Below the pieces are notes generated by a model. It saw only the letters and a list, made by a program, of their open reading frames with translations. It made no database searches and was not told where the DNA came from. DNA of 64,000 nt from Nephrocerus scutellatus. Lineage: Eukaryota; Arthropoda; Insecta; Diptera; Pipunculidae. The translations under genes and the position numbers were made by a program. The DNA lies in NCBI GenBank assembly GCA_947095585.1, contig OX352761.1, forward strand, positions 34,377,777 through 34,441,776. The letters run 5' to 3'. Shown here one piece after another: positions 1 to 12,384 of the stretch. Position 1 is the first letter of the stretch. The number at the start of each line of letters is the position of its first letter.

Positions 1-359
1 AGAGATCCTCAAGTCAATTCAGAATTGGGTTGGATTTTCCTCTTCATGCTCTCATTGGCAGTCCGCCAGACCTGATGAAAAAAAAAAAAATGTAAAATCT
101 AGTGGCTAACACATGTAGCCCCCATTCTTCAAAAATACTTTTTTTTTGTTTATGAAATGTCATTCACCACTAACTTTAAGAGTTAAAGAATGATCTTATC
201 TTGTTCATTTCTTTTTATTTTTTGTAAACTTTTAGTTATTATAATTATTCTTTGAGTTCCTTTATTCTATTGTTTAATTGCTTATAATAGTTAATATACA
301 ACAACTGAAATGAATAATAAATGAAATGAAAAAAAAAATTTTGAAGCCTGTGATAGATC
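1..359. other. no recognised feature
   Basis: AT-rich sequence with short homopolymer runs. I see no coding frame, terminal inverted repeat or tRNA-like box here. Similarity to the other family-A LINE copy begins only near position 360. Confidence 0.5.
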
Positions 360-3071
360 GGTCTGGCTAAACGATTTAAAAATTATCTCATGAAACGTAC
401 ACTCACTGTATAGAGCTCAAGCTGTACAGTAGCTAGCCGATACCCTGACCAAATATAATGCTGACATAACAGCATTGATGGAGATGCGGTGAACGGGGAA
501 TGGTGTGTCAGAATATGACATATATTTCAGCTGTCACGAATTACAAAATCAGCAAAAGAATGAAACCCACCGTAATCGGCTCTAATGCAGTAAGATTTAA
601 AAACATAAGCCTTATAAACGTTCACGCACCTACAGAGGATTCCCCAGATGAAAAAGAAGAATTATTTGGATCATTCGAACGGGAACTCCATGCCTGTCCT
701 TAATATGATGTAAAAATCATTCTGGGGATATGAATGCCAAAATAGGTAGGGAGCCAGTATTCAGGCAGTACATTGGCACCCATAGCTTACACGAGAACAC
801 TAATGACAATGGACAACGAGTCATAGCGATGGCAGCAGGCAATAATATGGTCGTTGCGAGTATAAGGTTTGCGCGTAAATATATCCACAAGGCCACCTGG
901 GTATCTCCTGATGGAGCCTTTCGCAACCAGATAGACCATGTGTTGATAAACCCTCGCCGAAACTCGAACCTGATGACGGTACGAACGTACCGAGGTGCCA
1001 ACGTCGACTCGGACCACTATGTTGTGGGTGTGGTGCTCCGAATGCGGATTGCATCGTCAAGAAAGACAGCATCCGCGAATCAGATTCGAGTCAACACGGC
1101 TGGCTTTCGCAACGAAGAGACCAGAAACAACTACGGTCAAGCGATAGGACTCGCCCTAAATGCAGGAAGAGTAAGTCCTGGGGCTGAGATGCCGGGCGTA
1201 GAATAGAAACGGACACGCCTTAAGAATACTGTCATTAGTACTGCTGAAGTGCTGACTCCATCTTAGGCAGTAGTCGTTGAAATCGGAACTACTAGTTCGA
1301 TGACGAATGTAAGCTATCGACTGAACGTAAGAATGTTGCGTACCGAGCAATGCAACAATCTTATAGAACGTGGGCACGCGAAAATGAATATAAAGAGTTC
1401 AGAAGATATGAAAAAATAGTTCACTGGCGAAAGAAAGCAGCCTGTAAGAAGAATCTCTTCCGTGAACTAGATTAGTAAAGAGAGCGGGGACCGCACCAGG
1501 CGCGGAAGCTCTACCAAAGAGTCCGCGGTATGACGCAATATACACCGCGTTGCACATACTGCAAAGATAAAGAGGGTAGTCTGATCGCCGATCTCAAAGG
1601 CATCTTAGAGCGATGGGAAGAGCACTTTCATGAGTTGCTTTATGGCCAGCTTACTGGGGAATTGGAGGCTCCAACAATGACCGAAGATCACACTATGCTG
1701 CCGCCAACAAGCATAGACGAAGTTAGCATAGCGATAAATCGGCTCAAAAATAATAAGGCCTCGGGATCAAATGGTATCCCAGCGGAGCTGATTAAAACAG
1801 GATGTCCCGAAATACACCCAGCAATTTATAAACTAATAGTGCAAGTATGGGAGGAAGAAGCGATGGCAGAAGATTGGCGGAAAGACATCCTGTGCCCCAT
1901 ACGTTAGAAAGGAGATACCACAACATGCAGCAATTATCGTGGTATAACGTTGTTGATGTTGTTGTTGTTGTACCGCGTAAAAGATTTTCTGCTCTATCCT
2001 TCAAGGCAGGATAGCCCCATACGTTAAAGTCATCATTGGTCCATACCACTGTGGCTTTATCCCAGGCAAATCAACAACTGATCTAGAGTTTCAAAACTCA
2101 CTACACCATATTTTTATAGACTTTAAAGCCGCCAATGATAGCATAGCCAGAGTAGAACTTTATGAAGCCATGAGAGAATTCGGCCTCCCAAATAAACTGA
2201 CGCGACTATGTAGGTTGACCATGACCAATGTTATAAGCCAAGTAAAAATATCCCGATTACTATCAAGCAATATTCAGATGCTGGCTTACGCAAACGACCT
2301 CGGCATCGTCGGTAACAACCAAAGACCTGTACAGGAAGCGTTCATCCAGATCGAGCAGGCGGCACGAATTGAAAGCAAAACAAAGTAAATGGTGGGCACG
2401 TCTGCGAGTAGAAGATTCAAGATTGTTCGCCCATTTAAAGTAGGGGAGCGCGAATTTGAAGTAGTGCAATCCTTTAACTATATCGGGTCAACCGTAGTAG
2501 TCGATAACAGCATTTAACCAGAAATACGCGCACGGTTGCTCAAAGCCAACAAAGCCTACTTTAGTCTGTCAAGACTCTTCAAATCCAGGTATTTAACCAT
2601 AACATCCAAGCTGCTGGTGTATAAGACAATGGTCATACCAGTATATATGGGTCCGAGACTTGGATATTTAGCAAAAAGCATTCTGACCTCTTAGCCGCGT
2701 TCGAGAGAAAAGTCTTACGGATAATTGTTGGCCCCGTATGTGAGTAAGGACGATTCCGGAGATTCTAAAATGATAAGATCTTTACCGCAATGTTGACATC
2801 GTGAAGAGAATTATGCTCGGAAGGCTCCGGTGGGCAGGACACCTAGCTCGCATGAGTGAAGAGGATCCTGCTCGGAAAGTCCTTTGCGGTAGGATTTATG
2901 GAACACTACCGCGAGGCCGGCCAAGCCTACACTGGAAGGACCAGGACGCCCAGAGTTTAGGGATGCCAAACTGGATGACATCGGCTCGAAATCGGTACCG
3001 GTGGAGAGATTTTTTGCGGGAAGCCAGGACCGGACACTGGTTGTAGAGCCAAATATGATGATGATGATGAT
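360..3071 (+). mobile_element. RTE-type LINE, family A, copy 1 (degenerate)
   Basis: A non-LTR retrotransposon fossil. An N-terminal apurinic-like endonuclease would nick target DNA and the reverse transcriptase would copy the element RNA at the nick. The order fits the RTE clade: WNVRSLY-type start (about 390-420), NVHAPT (about 617), GDMNAKIG (about 727-750) and SDHYVV (about 1008-1025) in the endonuclease; then NKASGSNGIPAELI (about 1750-1795), CSNYRGI and FIDFKAA in the reverse transcriptase; then a C-terminal LRWAGHLARM / RGRPS region (2815-2925). The frame is cut by stops and shifts near 495, 702, 1204 and 1907. A deletion has removed the stretch between motif A and the YADD box, and that box reads YAND at 2287-2298, so a catalytic aspartate is lost. 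The element ends in an ATG repeat, as RTE elements often do. The clade call is from motifs; the copy is clearly dead. Confidence 0.8.
3055..3071 (+). repeat. ATG-repeat tail of the RTE-type LINE
   Basis: About five ATG units directly follow the stop of the C-terminal region. Short trinucleotide tails are usual at RTE 3' ends, so this is taken as the element boundary. Confidence 0.65.
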
Positions 3072-3427
3072 ATATCTGTCTCCATTTTCATTTCAACCAA
3101 GCTGTCACGCATCATCTTCCTTCCCATTCGTCTGTTTGACTTTAGCAGTACCCATTCTTGTCTCATCCTCCTTACATATTCTCTTCCGTACCACAGATAT
3201 ATTTTTGGTACAGGATTACTGGTTCTCGGTATCGAAACTCCCTTGGACACATATTTAGGAGTAGAGTTAGTCTTTGCAGTCCTTCGCTTTCCTGTATTGT
3301 GTGACAGACCAGTTAAATCATGATCATGCAAAAGTGTTAGTACTATTTAATCGACCGACCAACCAACTTTCTTCCCTAAAAACAGTTTCAGCAGATGCAT
3401 CATTTACAAGTCCATCCAGATATTAGC
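3072..3427. other. no recognised feature
   Basis: No convincing coding frame or repeat terminus. It separates two family-A LINE pieces and could be older LINE flank. Confidence 0.4.
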
Positions 3428-3662
3428 TTAGTAGAAGCTTTAATCCAGATCGCGAGCGGGTAAAATCTGTGGCTGCATGTAAATGGGAGCAAAAAAAAGT
3501 ACATTGTGGGGCCACGACTGCGAGCAGAAGATCAAATATTGGTCCATCAATTAAGAAAGTGGAGCGCGAATTTGAACAAGTAGTGCAATCTTTTCACTAT
3601 CTCGGATCAGTTGTAGCAGCTGATAAGAGCATAAAAAAGAAGAAGCACTCCATCCGTGGCCA
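3428..3662 (+). mobile_element. RTE family A fragment (reverse transcriptase thumb region)
   Basis: This stretch parallels 2335-2530 of copy 1. It carries the ALIQIAS-, RRSN- and VEREFEQVVQSFHYLGS-like segments that follow the YADD box in the family. It is only about 235 bp and contains no catalytic motif. Its downstream end changes to unrelated AT-rich DNA near 3665. It may be a separately truncated insertion or a piece moved by rearrangement from copy 1. Confidence 0.65.
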
Positions 3663-3665
3663 CTG

Positions 3666-6038
3666 TTGATCAGGATCAATGGAATTTCATTGAGAACAAA
3701 TATTCAAGTTTTCAGATGAATTTAGTCAATTTGTTAATTTTATTTACTATTTGTAAATCTACTGTTACATTCCTTTAAAAAGATCCACCAGTGCCACAAA
3801 AACCGGTTGGGTTGTATCCTGCTGTTTTTGGCTTCAACTGGATGTTGCAGATAACACAATGAACGAAATTTTCTATTAATTGTTGTGATTTCAGTACGAT
3901 TTAGAGGTAAGGAATTTAGTTTAGACTCACTTGCTCGCTTGTCAAATACTTGATTATTTGACGTACAGAGTGACTTGATCTTCAATAATACAATAAATGT
4001 GATCCGTCTCGCATCGCGTATTCATATTCGTAATATATCTGATAAAATTAGGCATAGCTTTAATATATCAGATGGTGTGTGAATATTATTATTCAATAAA
4101 TAGTTGAGCAAAATAAAACAATTTTTGTTAGTTTAATATTTTTAATATTAATTTATTTCCAAATCGTTTAATTTAAATGTTTTCCCATCGTGTTTATAAC
4201 AATTATTTTTCTGGCTTATTTTCATTTTCCCAGTTTATGTTATCCATGCGAATTTATTAATTGTGTTGGATTCGAAACTTGTTTAGCCTCAATACACTTA
4301 AATTTTAAGTGTTTAACGTTAGTTGCACCAATGTGAGTTAGAATTCAACAATTAAGATTATTTTTTTGTAATCCACCAAAACGTATATGCATATAAATTT
4401 GTTTATTGTGCCATTGAACTGTTGACAGTTTTTTTTTTGCATTTCAAGTTAAAATAAGTAAGGAATTAACTTAATCTATTGCACAGAAAAATACTGTTTC
4501 ATTAATCTGCTTGTGGTGGGGAGGATTCAACAACTTTGGCCATTGAACATTTGTTAATTCGTTTAAATTTATATAAAATACGAGAAGAAGAAATTTGGCA
4601 AAAATGTAAACTTACGACAAATTCCAACAACAACATATTATATTGTATTTTTATTTTCATTTTATCACAACGATCATTATTTTGTCATAGTCATAAAATC
4701 ACACATCCAAAATATCTACTAAGTATTATTTTTATTGATATTATGATTATATTATTGTTATAGTATAATTTTTAAGAGGGCGGTATTTGTTCAAAAACTT
4801 TTTTTATCGAAATTTTCTTTCCAAGACGGACGAATTGGACGAATAATAATTTAGTCTCTACTTATCCTACATGTTACTTACATAATATATATTTCTGATC
4901 AACTTTACAAGATTTTTTTCTTTCGAAAATCAATGCGACGTATTAGAATTTTAAATTTTTTGCTAATAGAGTTCAGTAAAATGTAAATTTTTTGAAGCAC
5001 CAAAGAAGTTTCGTAAGGTTTTTTTTTGTTACAGAGAACAATCTAAACACCTATGGTACATATTCCAAAGTTAATGAATCTCCAAACACACGCGATCTAT
5101 TAGTTAAAAAGTTTGTAAATATTGAAATTTTTTCTATACATTACTTTACCACACACATTATAATAGTGAATAATTTATTTTTAATGGTGTTGAATCAATT
5201 TGCGATACTTATAATTTGTAATGAAAGCGAAATGGACACGATGTAAAATGCAGTTTGAGAAACATTTTCTTAACTTGCTTGATTTTCGTATTTTATCATC
5301 TTTTTGGTACAATAATAGCAATATGAAATTTACATTTATTGTGTTCTTGTTCTTTTATTTGTGTTTGTTTTACTATACAGGCTAATGACTTTGTTATGTA
5401 AGTTTTGTTTTTATTTAATTTAATATCAATTCGAAGTAAGTAGAATACGCAATTATAGTAGGTAGGTAGAAATTTATAGGTAGATTGTTTATCGTAACGA
5501 ATTATACTACATAAAAATCCTATATATTAAGCAATGCGGCTTCAAGAATGCGCCCACAACCGAAAAGTTTGATTTCTCTTGCAACATATTGGCGATTCCC
5601 TTCATCGCAGTCCTTTTTTAATCATTTCTGAAAGAAAATAAGGAAATTTATGAAATTGTTTATCAATAGAGATTTTTTCGTTGAAAAATAAAAAATAAAC
5701 AATACAATACAGGGTGGCCCAACAAATATTAAATTGAAAAAATTCTAAACAAAAGTAGTAGGACAGAAAGACTGTCCTTTTTAAATTAGGTTGACATTGT
5801 TGTTTTTTATACCATGTTTGTATGTAAAGGGTTTTTGTGTTGAAATTCCCTGTTTTTCCAATAATTTGAGTCAACAATTGTTCACGCGCAACACAAAGAA
5901 ACGCAAGGAGTCTTGTATATTGCGACGAGTGTAAGTGAGGTCCTAAATTTGACGATTCATTGTCGATCTTAAGAAATTGGGCATCTATATGACTAGTTTG
6001 TGGCGCAACGCAGTAACAATAAATATAGATCGCTTTCG
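3666..6038. other. AT-rich DNA, mostly unrecognised
   Basis: Long AT-rich stretch with only short chance frames. At about 5708-5726 there is a CAGGGTGGCCCAAC string preceded by TA, which resembles the terminal repeat of a Tc1/mariner element. No matching opposite end was found, so it is noted only as a possible truncated element edge. A 161-residue minus-strand frame (5602-6087) shows no domain I recognise. Confidence 0.4.
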
Positions 6039-6039
6039 A

Positions 6040-6205
6040 ATCATGTTGGTCAAGTCCATGGTTTTTGCCGGAGACTTTAGACAACACCCAGGACCAACAT
6101 CGAATGCGAAATTACCGGTACATCGCCCGATTTATTCGAAAACTCATAAAAAATTGGGTTTAGCGATATCACTCGTCACAGGCGTTTCGGTGGCGGACAT
6201 ATGAA
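6040..6205 (+). pseudogene. mariner (DD41D/rosa-like) transposase C-terminal fragment
   Basis: Read in two adjacent frames, this stretch parallels the C-terminus of the mariner transposase at 50895-51620. VKSMVFAG corresponds to VKSLVYAN there, and after a frameshift IECEITGTSPDLFEN corresponds to IEREIAGMSADLCER, followed by a GGH-containing end. All catalytic residues lie upstream and are absent, and no terminal inverted repeat is evident. It is a small transposase remnant beside the CR1-like LINE. The match is by eye only. Confidence 0.5.
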
Positions 6206-6311
6206 AGGGTTGTGTTAGGTGTTTGATATCTCAAACACAAGCTGCTTTATTAAAATAAAATAAAATGGGCTACTCCTATATATCTACATTTTAAACGAGC
6301 TAGAAATGATT

Positions 6312-7865
6312 GCAATGCCTCACCTCAGAGTATTGAACACTCTATGGGACAGATCTTTATTCGTACTCGTGCAGTTGCTAGAGTTTTAACCGATCTCAAC
6401 ACTCACAAATCCGCTATGCTAGATGGTATTTCCCCATTAGTTCTGAAGAGGTGTTCTTCCAAGCTGGCATTACCATTGCGTAAGCTTTTCCATCTATCCT
6501 ATTCTTCTGGACTCTTCCCGAGAAGTTGGAAAACAGTCTTTGTCCAGCCCATACCCAAAAAAGGCGAGCCGTCGTCTCCTTCTTCGTACCGACCAATAAC
6601 ACGTACATCCGTTCTTGCCAAGGTCATGCGCTGACAAATTTTCAGCTTAAAAAATATCTTGAAACCAACGAAATCCTTAATGACCGGCAGTATGGATTTC
6701 GTGGGCAATGTTCTACTGGTGATCTGATGGTATATCTCACCCAACAGTGGAACAGGTCTTTGCATTAATTTGGAGAAAGCAAAGCTGTTGCACTCGATGT
6801 TTCTAAGGCATTTGACAGAGTTTGGCATCAAGCTCTTTTGTCTAAAATGCGCGCTTATGGAGTCGATGAAGAACTGCTTTATTGGATTAGAAGCTATCTT
6901 TTGCACCGCTCAATTCAAGTTGTTTTGGACGGTTTTAGGTCTAAAGTTATTACATAAATGCTGGCGTTCCCCAGGGATCTGTTTTGTCCCCGACTCTCTT
7001 CCTCATTTTTATTAATGATCTCTTATCTGTGACTTCTAATCCAATTCACTCTTTTGCCGACGTCAGCACTCACAGCTGCTCATTTAAGTTTGAGGAACGG
7101 CCCTCCACTTCTCATGTGGAACTCAAACAACTACGTATGATAAGCACGTTAAATTCTGACCTTGACAGCAAAATACAATGGGGAGAAATCAATCAAGTAG
7201 AATTTAACGCTTCTAAAACCCAATGCTGTCTCCTGTCTTCTAAGCGTATCCTAAATTCCATGCCATTATCCACGAATGGCTTTTGCATCGAGGAAACTGA
7301 AATCTCGCAATTCTCACGCCAAGCTTCGTTGGAATGGCCACATATTTTTACCGTCGCCAAAAATGCTGCGAAATGTTTAGGTTTTCTAGCCCAGTGCAAG
7401 AAATATTTCACTCCCTCTGATCTGGCTTCTATTTACAAGGCTTTTATTCGCCCTAAACTTGAGTACAATCTGGTCTGGTGCGCCCAAAACTACTTTGCAT
7501 CAGCTAAATAGAATACAAAACCGCGCGATAAAACTTATCGGTTACGCAAAAATAGCGAAATCAATAGATTCGCTTGAACACCGAAGGAACGTTTCCTGCT
7601 TGTCACTGTTTTATCGTTTCTTCAACCAGCGGTGCTCACGAAAGATAGCCATCTGTAGGCCACCTCTCATTGAATTCAACCGCAATACTCGTGGCGCTAT
7701 AAATGCTCATCTGTTTACTCTGAGGCCCATCTTCGATCGTACAGTTAAATGCAAGGATTCGTTCTTCAGCCGTACACGTACACGTATGTGGAATGCTCTG
7801 GCAAGCTCTGTTTTCCAACATCAATTTGATCCCTGGACATTCAAAACACAAGCTCATAGAAATCC
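6312..7865 (+). mobile_element. CR1/jockey-like LINE reverse transcriptase, copy C (degenerate)
   Basis: A 5'-truncated non-LTR reverse transcriptase that keeps most of the RT domain and C-terminus but not the endonuclease. Visible in order: RVLTDLNTHKSAMLDGISPLVL (6372-6440), KTVFVQPIPKKGE, SSYRPI, the YGFRGQCSTGDLM segment (about 6690-6730), ALDVSKAFDRVWH (about 6790-6830), NAGVPQGSVLSPTLFLIFINDLL across a frameshift (6958-7025) and HSFADVST, where the second aspartate of FADD is replaced by valine at 7062-7064. The thumb and C-terminal region reads AAKCLGF, IYKAFIRPKLEY and, in another frame, NRIQNRAIKLI. At least four frameshifts separate these blocks. Related copies lie on the minus strand at 53.9-56.3 and 58.4-60.3 kb. 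CR1-group assignment is tentative; Kiri or another jockey-superfamily clade is possible. Confidence 0.75.
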
Positions 7866-7929
7866 TGTGGGGGTGCGCCGCAATGTGTTAAACTCAACAA
7901 ATTCCAAATCTATTTTAACCCGGAACATG

Positions 7930-8222
7930 GAAGTATGTTATGTTTCCATTAACCAGAGTTGAGTTAGGTTGTGTTGAAATGTATTTTCGTCAAATTCAAA
8001 TTATTGTCACGTGTTTCCATTCAATCAGTTTAAATTTAAGTTAAAGTTTGACAAAAGAATACAAAATCCGACGACTACTAACAAAATAATAAAAAACGCC
8101 CTTTTGAATTTCAACTCAACTCAGGTATTTTCGTTGTGTTCAAATTGTTCGACGAAAACACTGTTTCCATGAACGCTATTATAGGTTCAAACGAGTTTGA
8201 ACTCAACATGGAAACATGATAA
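7930..8222. mobile_element. MITE-like element with ATGTTTCCAT inverted ends
   Basis: The left edge (about 7932-7950) and the reverse complement of the right edge (about 8200-8222) both read ATGTTTCCAT followed shortly by GTTGAGTT. Two more GTTTCCAT strings lie inside. There is no coding capacity. The termini match only partly and no target-site duplication was confirmed, so the limits are approximate. Confidence 0.4.
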
Positions 8223-8354
8223 CAGTAATTGTACTAGTAACGAGTACACTAGTGGACACATGAGAAAAATATTTCAGAGCCTTCTGTTGTATATAATAGT
8301 GTTGCTCGGCTAGATATGGAATACACCTTCTACGACTGTGTTTGTAAGAGTGAT

Positions 8355-8506
8355 CTCACAATGGAAAAACTTAACACTTAAGATTTATAATATTATGGAT
8401 TATGGATATGGATTGTATCGATTTTGGTTTAGACCAATATTTGCTCGTTATGTTGGAAATCCATACAAATTTGTAATTCTTAAGTATTTAGTTTTTCCAT
8501 TGTGAG
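8355..8506. mobile_element. 152-bp MITE with 29-bp terminal inverted repeats
   Basis: Positions 8355-8383 and the reverse complement of 8478-8506 agree at 27 of 29 bases, starting CTCACAATGGAAAAACT. The interior is AT-rich and non-coding. This is the shape of a miniature inverted-repeat element. The flanks show no clear target-site duplication, so the superfamily is not assigned. Confidence 0.6.
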
Positions 8507-9950
8507 AACGCCCTAAAAAGGATTAACATATATATACATACACGTATATACGGATATATGCTGAAATGGAGATGCATTTTATGTTCAAAAACAAACGTGT
8601 TGAACTCCATAGGAATGGCAATTTAAAAATATAAAATCGATTAGGTCGAATGATGACGGTCGCGACAACTAAAAGAACGATGCGCAATCTCCGTTCGTAT
8701 TGACGGTTTTATTACTATAAACGTCTGTGTCTAAATTTTAAAGAAATCTGACAAAGTCTATAAGCATGAAGTGTTAATAAACTTATCATGAATGTCCATC
8801 CTTCTGTTAAGAAGCATTGTACAAAAAAAAAAATCTCAAATCAAAAAAGAAATATAATCCGTCAAGAATTTTCTTCAATACTCTTATGGTACTACAAATC
8901 CTGTTCTACTTTACGATCGTAACAAATTCTGACATTTTATTAGTGCAGCTCGTACACATGGGAATAATATTCATCATCATTGCATTATACGTTACATACG
9001 TTAAATCTTTAAATAGTTGTTAAGCTGGGCAGCAAGCAGGAAGACACATACTAGATTCATAGTTCAGTTTACTGAGAGAAGAATTCTTCTACGTAAGACC
9101 TTGCCTTGGATTGGATTGGTTACTCTTCTGAACTATGCATCGTTTGCATCTAATAATTTAAATGGATGTGTTAACGATTGTATATGTATAAGCGCGCAAG
9201 CGAGCGGGAGCGTGGAATATTATCACGAAATGTTACTTTGTTGCATAAGGGTCATAAAACGTGTACGCCAAAATCAGCGACGGCTGTCATCTCCTTTAAC
9301 TTATGAACGAACGTAAACATGAGCGTTATCGCCGTCAGTCACCGAATCATAACACTGAGACGAATAAACGAGATCGAGTGCGCTAATAACAAAGCGACCA
9401 GTCGTAAAAATATACTTATTGGCAACGCATTATTAATAATATAAACAATTTCAAACAATATTTTCGTGTGTAGTTCAAATGTATTTTAACGATCTCGAGA
9501 CTTTGTAGTTTGAAGTACCGAATCTTATACCAGACGAATATTTAGGTACTCCCCAATCATTTGTTGCGGTTAAGAATAAAACGACATTTAACAATCAAGA
9601 ACGGCTCGCCATGAAACTAATGACAAGCCATTCGCTTTAATGTGAAATTATTACGTGCGTAAGCAGTTTGCTTTGTCACTTTAGAGAGCCTTAGTTCTGG
9701 TTTCTTCATCGATACAATCACCGATATTTAACCATTTGATTTATAAACAAGACCACACTCAGATGAAAAAAATAGAAGGCTACGAGTATACAAATGTCGT
9801 TAATTATAGGTAATTTCTTGTAAAAATAAATCCTATTTCAATGTCCTAGCAATTATAAGTTTGTCTGGTGTTTTTTAAAGCTTAATAGAACTTTCAATTT
9901 GAAAAAATACAAATAAAACAACGATCCCATAAAAATTACATTGTTTTGAA
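8507..9950. other. no recognised gene
   Basis: Contains a 68-residue frame (8817-9023) and a 99-residue frame (9017-9316). Neither has a recognisable domain or a credible exon context. The stretch around 9180-9400 is slightly richer in GC. No long terminal repeat or poly-A tail was identified. Confidence 0.4.
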
Positions 9951-9954
9951 AATT

Positions 9955-10235
9955 CTTTAATCCGAGATACAAATGCGCGCAAAGTCAGGTTAATTATGAA
10001 AAAATTTATATTGGGGCCCGATTACTACCAAAATTTTACAGCAAGTGTTGTCATCGGAGATACACATAAAATCGGACTTATTTAAACAAAATTATATGGG
10101 GATCGATCACTGCAAAAAATTTATCGAAAGTGTTCTAATCGGAAAAACAAATGTGTGCAAAGTTTGAATAAAATCGGGCTTTAGGAATAAAAAACAAATA
10201 ACCACACGGGCACGCGAAGTTAATATAGAGAATTT
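9955..10235 (-). mobile_element. HINE/DINE-1-like repeat
   Basis: A minus-strand copy of the commonest repeat of the window. Its 5' end, read on the minus strand, is AAATTCTCTATATTAACTTC at about 10235, followed by the CGCGTGCCCGTG box. The interior carries two modules of the ATCGGAGATACACAT type and a GGGGCCCGAT box. The 3' terminus is degenerate. These non-coding repeats resemble Helentron-associated elements with short sub-terminal inverted repeats. Confidence 0.65.
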
Positions 10236-10464
10236 AAAAACAATTTTTACATGGTGCGGTGTTTGACCTTCACCTATTGTTTGTACAAGTAAATATTAAA
10301 CTTATAATTAATGAATGAATTAAATTTAATTCCAGGTTGCTGGTAACTCATTTTATGATATAAAAGAATAAGAATAAGGTATTAAGAAATAAAACATTTG
10401 CGCAGAATCGGCATAAATATTTTCAGTTTTTAAAAGCTTTTACTTAACTTAAATTTACCTCTGT

Positions 10465-10870
10465 TTGTCTGTTTGTTTCGACTTCTTTGGAGTCCTTTTA
10501 AACCACCTTTCACACGACCTAGAGAGCTGAAATTGTAAGCAGCTTAGCCTCATGGCCGTTTCTATGATTTCGAGTGTGAAGCATGTCTTGAGATTTTTTT
10601 CCTTGGTTAGTCCTTTTTAACCAACTTTAATACGACCTTAAATAAAAAAGCCTCGTAGGGCGTTTCTGACATCCACGTGAGACACGTGTCTCGAGTCTCG
10701 AGTCTCGTGTGATGCGTGCAAAAGTGAGTTGTCGACTTCTTCGAAGGCCCTTTTTACCAACTTTAAGACGTCTAATAGAGCTGAAATTTTGTGCCCCTCT
10801 TAGTCGCATGCAACATTTCTAAGCGGCCTCGTGTGCTTGTGGCGCGTGTGTCACGTGCGACCCAAGTAAT
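10465..10870. repeat. degenerate tandem triplication, unit about 120 bp
   Basis: Three successive segments start near 10478, 10600 and 10735. Each contains a CGACTTCTTYGRAG or related head, an AGTCCTTTTTAACCAACTTT-like stretch, and a CTCGTG / CGTGTG-rich tail. Identity is low. It lies between HINE-like pieces and may be the expanded interior of a longer element of that group. Confidence 0.45.
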
Positions 10871-10874
10871 GCAT

Positions 10875-11057
10875 GTGACGCATGCTCCAAATTTTAATAG
10901 AAAGTGTTGTCACCGGATATACATGTGTGCAAAGTTTCAATAAAATCGGGCATTGGGAAGTACGTTATAAATTGATCCCAAGGTTCCACGATAGACAGAC
11001 AGATAAACAAACAAACAAACAGGTCCTCCGCCACGCGAAGTTAATATAGAGAATTTA
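10875..11057 (-). mobile_element. HINE-like repeat, partial
   Basis: Minus-strand terminus with the conserved ACGCGAAGTTAATATAGAGA box at about 11035-11055. Upstream are a short (AAAC)n run, the GAAGT...TTGATC segment and the AATAGAAAGTGTTGTCACCG module. The opposite end merges with the tandem triplication. Confidence 0.6.
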
Positions 11058-11059
11058 AT

Positions 11060-11655
11060 AATAAAAATCGTAATCGCTACGTTTTTTTAGTACGATGTCC
11101 CGGATATATTTGGTTTAAATAAAAATTGTTTTTTTTTATTTTCACTTTAATTTTATTAATTCAATTTAACTGTTGGTGATGTCAAGCATGTTGAGCGTGG
11201 AATTAACTAAGTTCGTTACAGCTATATTAAAAAATTTGGTAGAAAGGTGGTGACTGCAGACCTGAAGTTACCGGGTTTGTTGAAACCAGAGATCATCTCG
11301 AAGAGCGGATGAATCTGCGTTTGACAGACTCAATTCGTGTGTAATGGATATCATAATAGTGCACATAATAACTAACATACAGATGTCGCATGCATGCCCA
11401 AGTTTTCTTTCGAGGCAAATCGACTTTGTTAAGGTACGTTTGCCCAACCTAATGAAATCGAACCTGACATCAACTTGAAATTTTGAATTTTTTTCAACTT
11501 AAAACTTTCAAAAAGAGCATTCTCTAAAAGGTCAACTGAGGTTTCATAAATCATTGATCTATTATATGTATACCTACAATAAATAATTACTTTAGTGTAG
11601 ATCTAATTAGAACGAAGCCGTTCAGATTAAAAGTAAATATAACAATAAACAATAT
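11060..11655. other. no recognised feature
   Basis: Between a HINE-like end and the CAGGGTGT-ended repeat. No coding frame of note was seen and no terminal repeats were recognised. Confidence 0.4.
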
Positions 11656-12380
11656 ACAGGGTGTATCCGTTAAGGTGGCAAATACTTAAAGGTATGATTC
11701 CCTGATTCATTTCGTGAAAAAAATCGTATGGGAGGGGGGTCTATTTTCTCCCCCTGCTGTGTACGTAGCGTTTTAATGCGCAGAGATGTACTTTTGGCCT
11801 TAAATCACTTCACACCCTGTAACTCTTGAACACTTCTAGCTACAAGGTCACTGTTGATCTTTTTTGGAAAATAATTAAATTTCTAAGATCATACCATGTA
11901 CATTTTTTTAAATACTTAAAACCATTACCGATATAAACGTCGTCAAAGTCAAAGTTTTTTTTTTAATTTAATTTTCAAACGCGATTATTTCAAAAAATGC
12001 TCTCGGATAATTTTTTTAACAAATGCAGTATTAAGCCTGTTCAATTTTCTACAAATCCACCTCACAATGTTTTTAGATTCGGTCAACAGGAGCAGGATTT
12101 AAATTGAATGTTGGTAAAATGAAATCAAACGTACTTTTGACCTTACATGACTTCCATATAACTATAACTCTTAAATGCTTCTAGCTACAAGGCCACGGTG
12201 TTGGTCTTTTTTGAAAGAAAATCAAATTTTTAAGATCAAACAATATACTTTTTTTTTTAAATCCATGAAACTATTACTGATATAAACCTCGTAAAAGTCA
12301 AAACATTTTTATTTTTTTTTAATTGTATTTTCAAACGCGATCATCTTGAAAAATGCTGATTATAATAAATAGGTTTTCAT
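11656..12380 (+). repeat. interspersed repeat with mariner-like CAGGGTGT terminus (family M), internally duplicated
   Basis: Starts TACAGGGTGTATCCGTTAAG. The block at about 11780-12000 recurs at about 12130-12350: both contain an ACTTTTGRCCTTA box, an AACTCTTRAAY box, CTAGCTACAAGG and AAACGCGAT. Further copies lie on the minus strand at 48860-49105, 49835-50117 and 46839-48020 (interrupted there). It has no coding frame. The CAGGGT end preceded by TA suggests a non-autonomous Tc1/mariner-type element, but the second terminus was not found. Confidence 0.55.
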
Positions 12381-12384
12381 TTTT

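Noticed and set aside
5602..6087. 161-residue minus-strand frame
   Set aside because: No domain, low-complexity in parts, and overlaps a mariner fragment on the other strand.
6070..6096. GDFRQHPGP, resembling a 2A-like / GDVxxNPGP motif of LINE proteins
   Set aside because: Adjacent frames read VKSMVFAG and IECEITGTSPDLFEN, which match the mariner transposase C-terminus in order. The motif is an out-of-frame coincidence.
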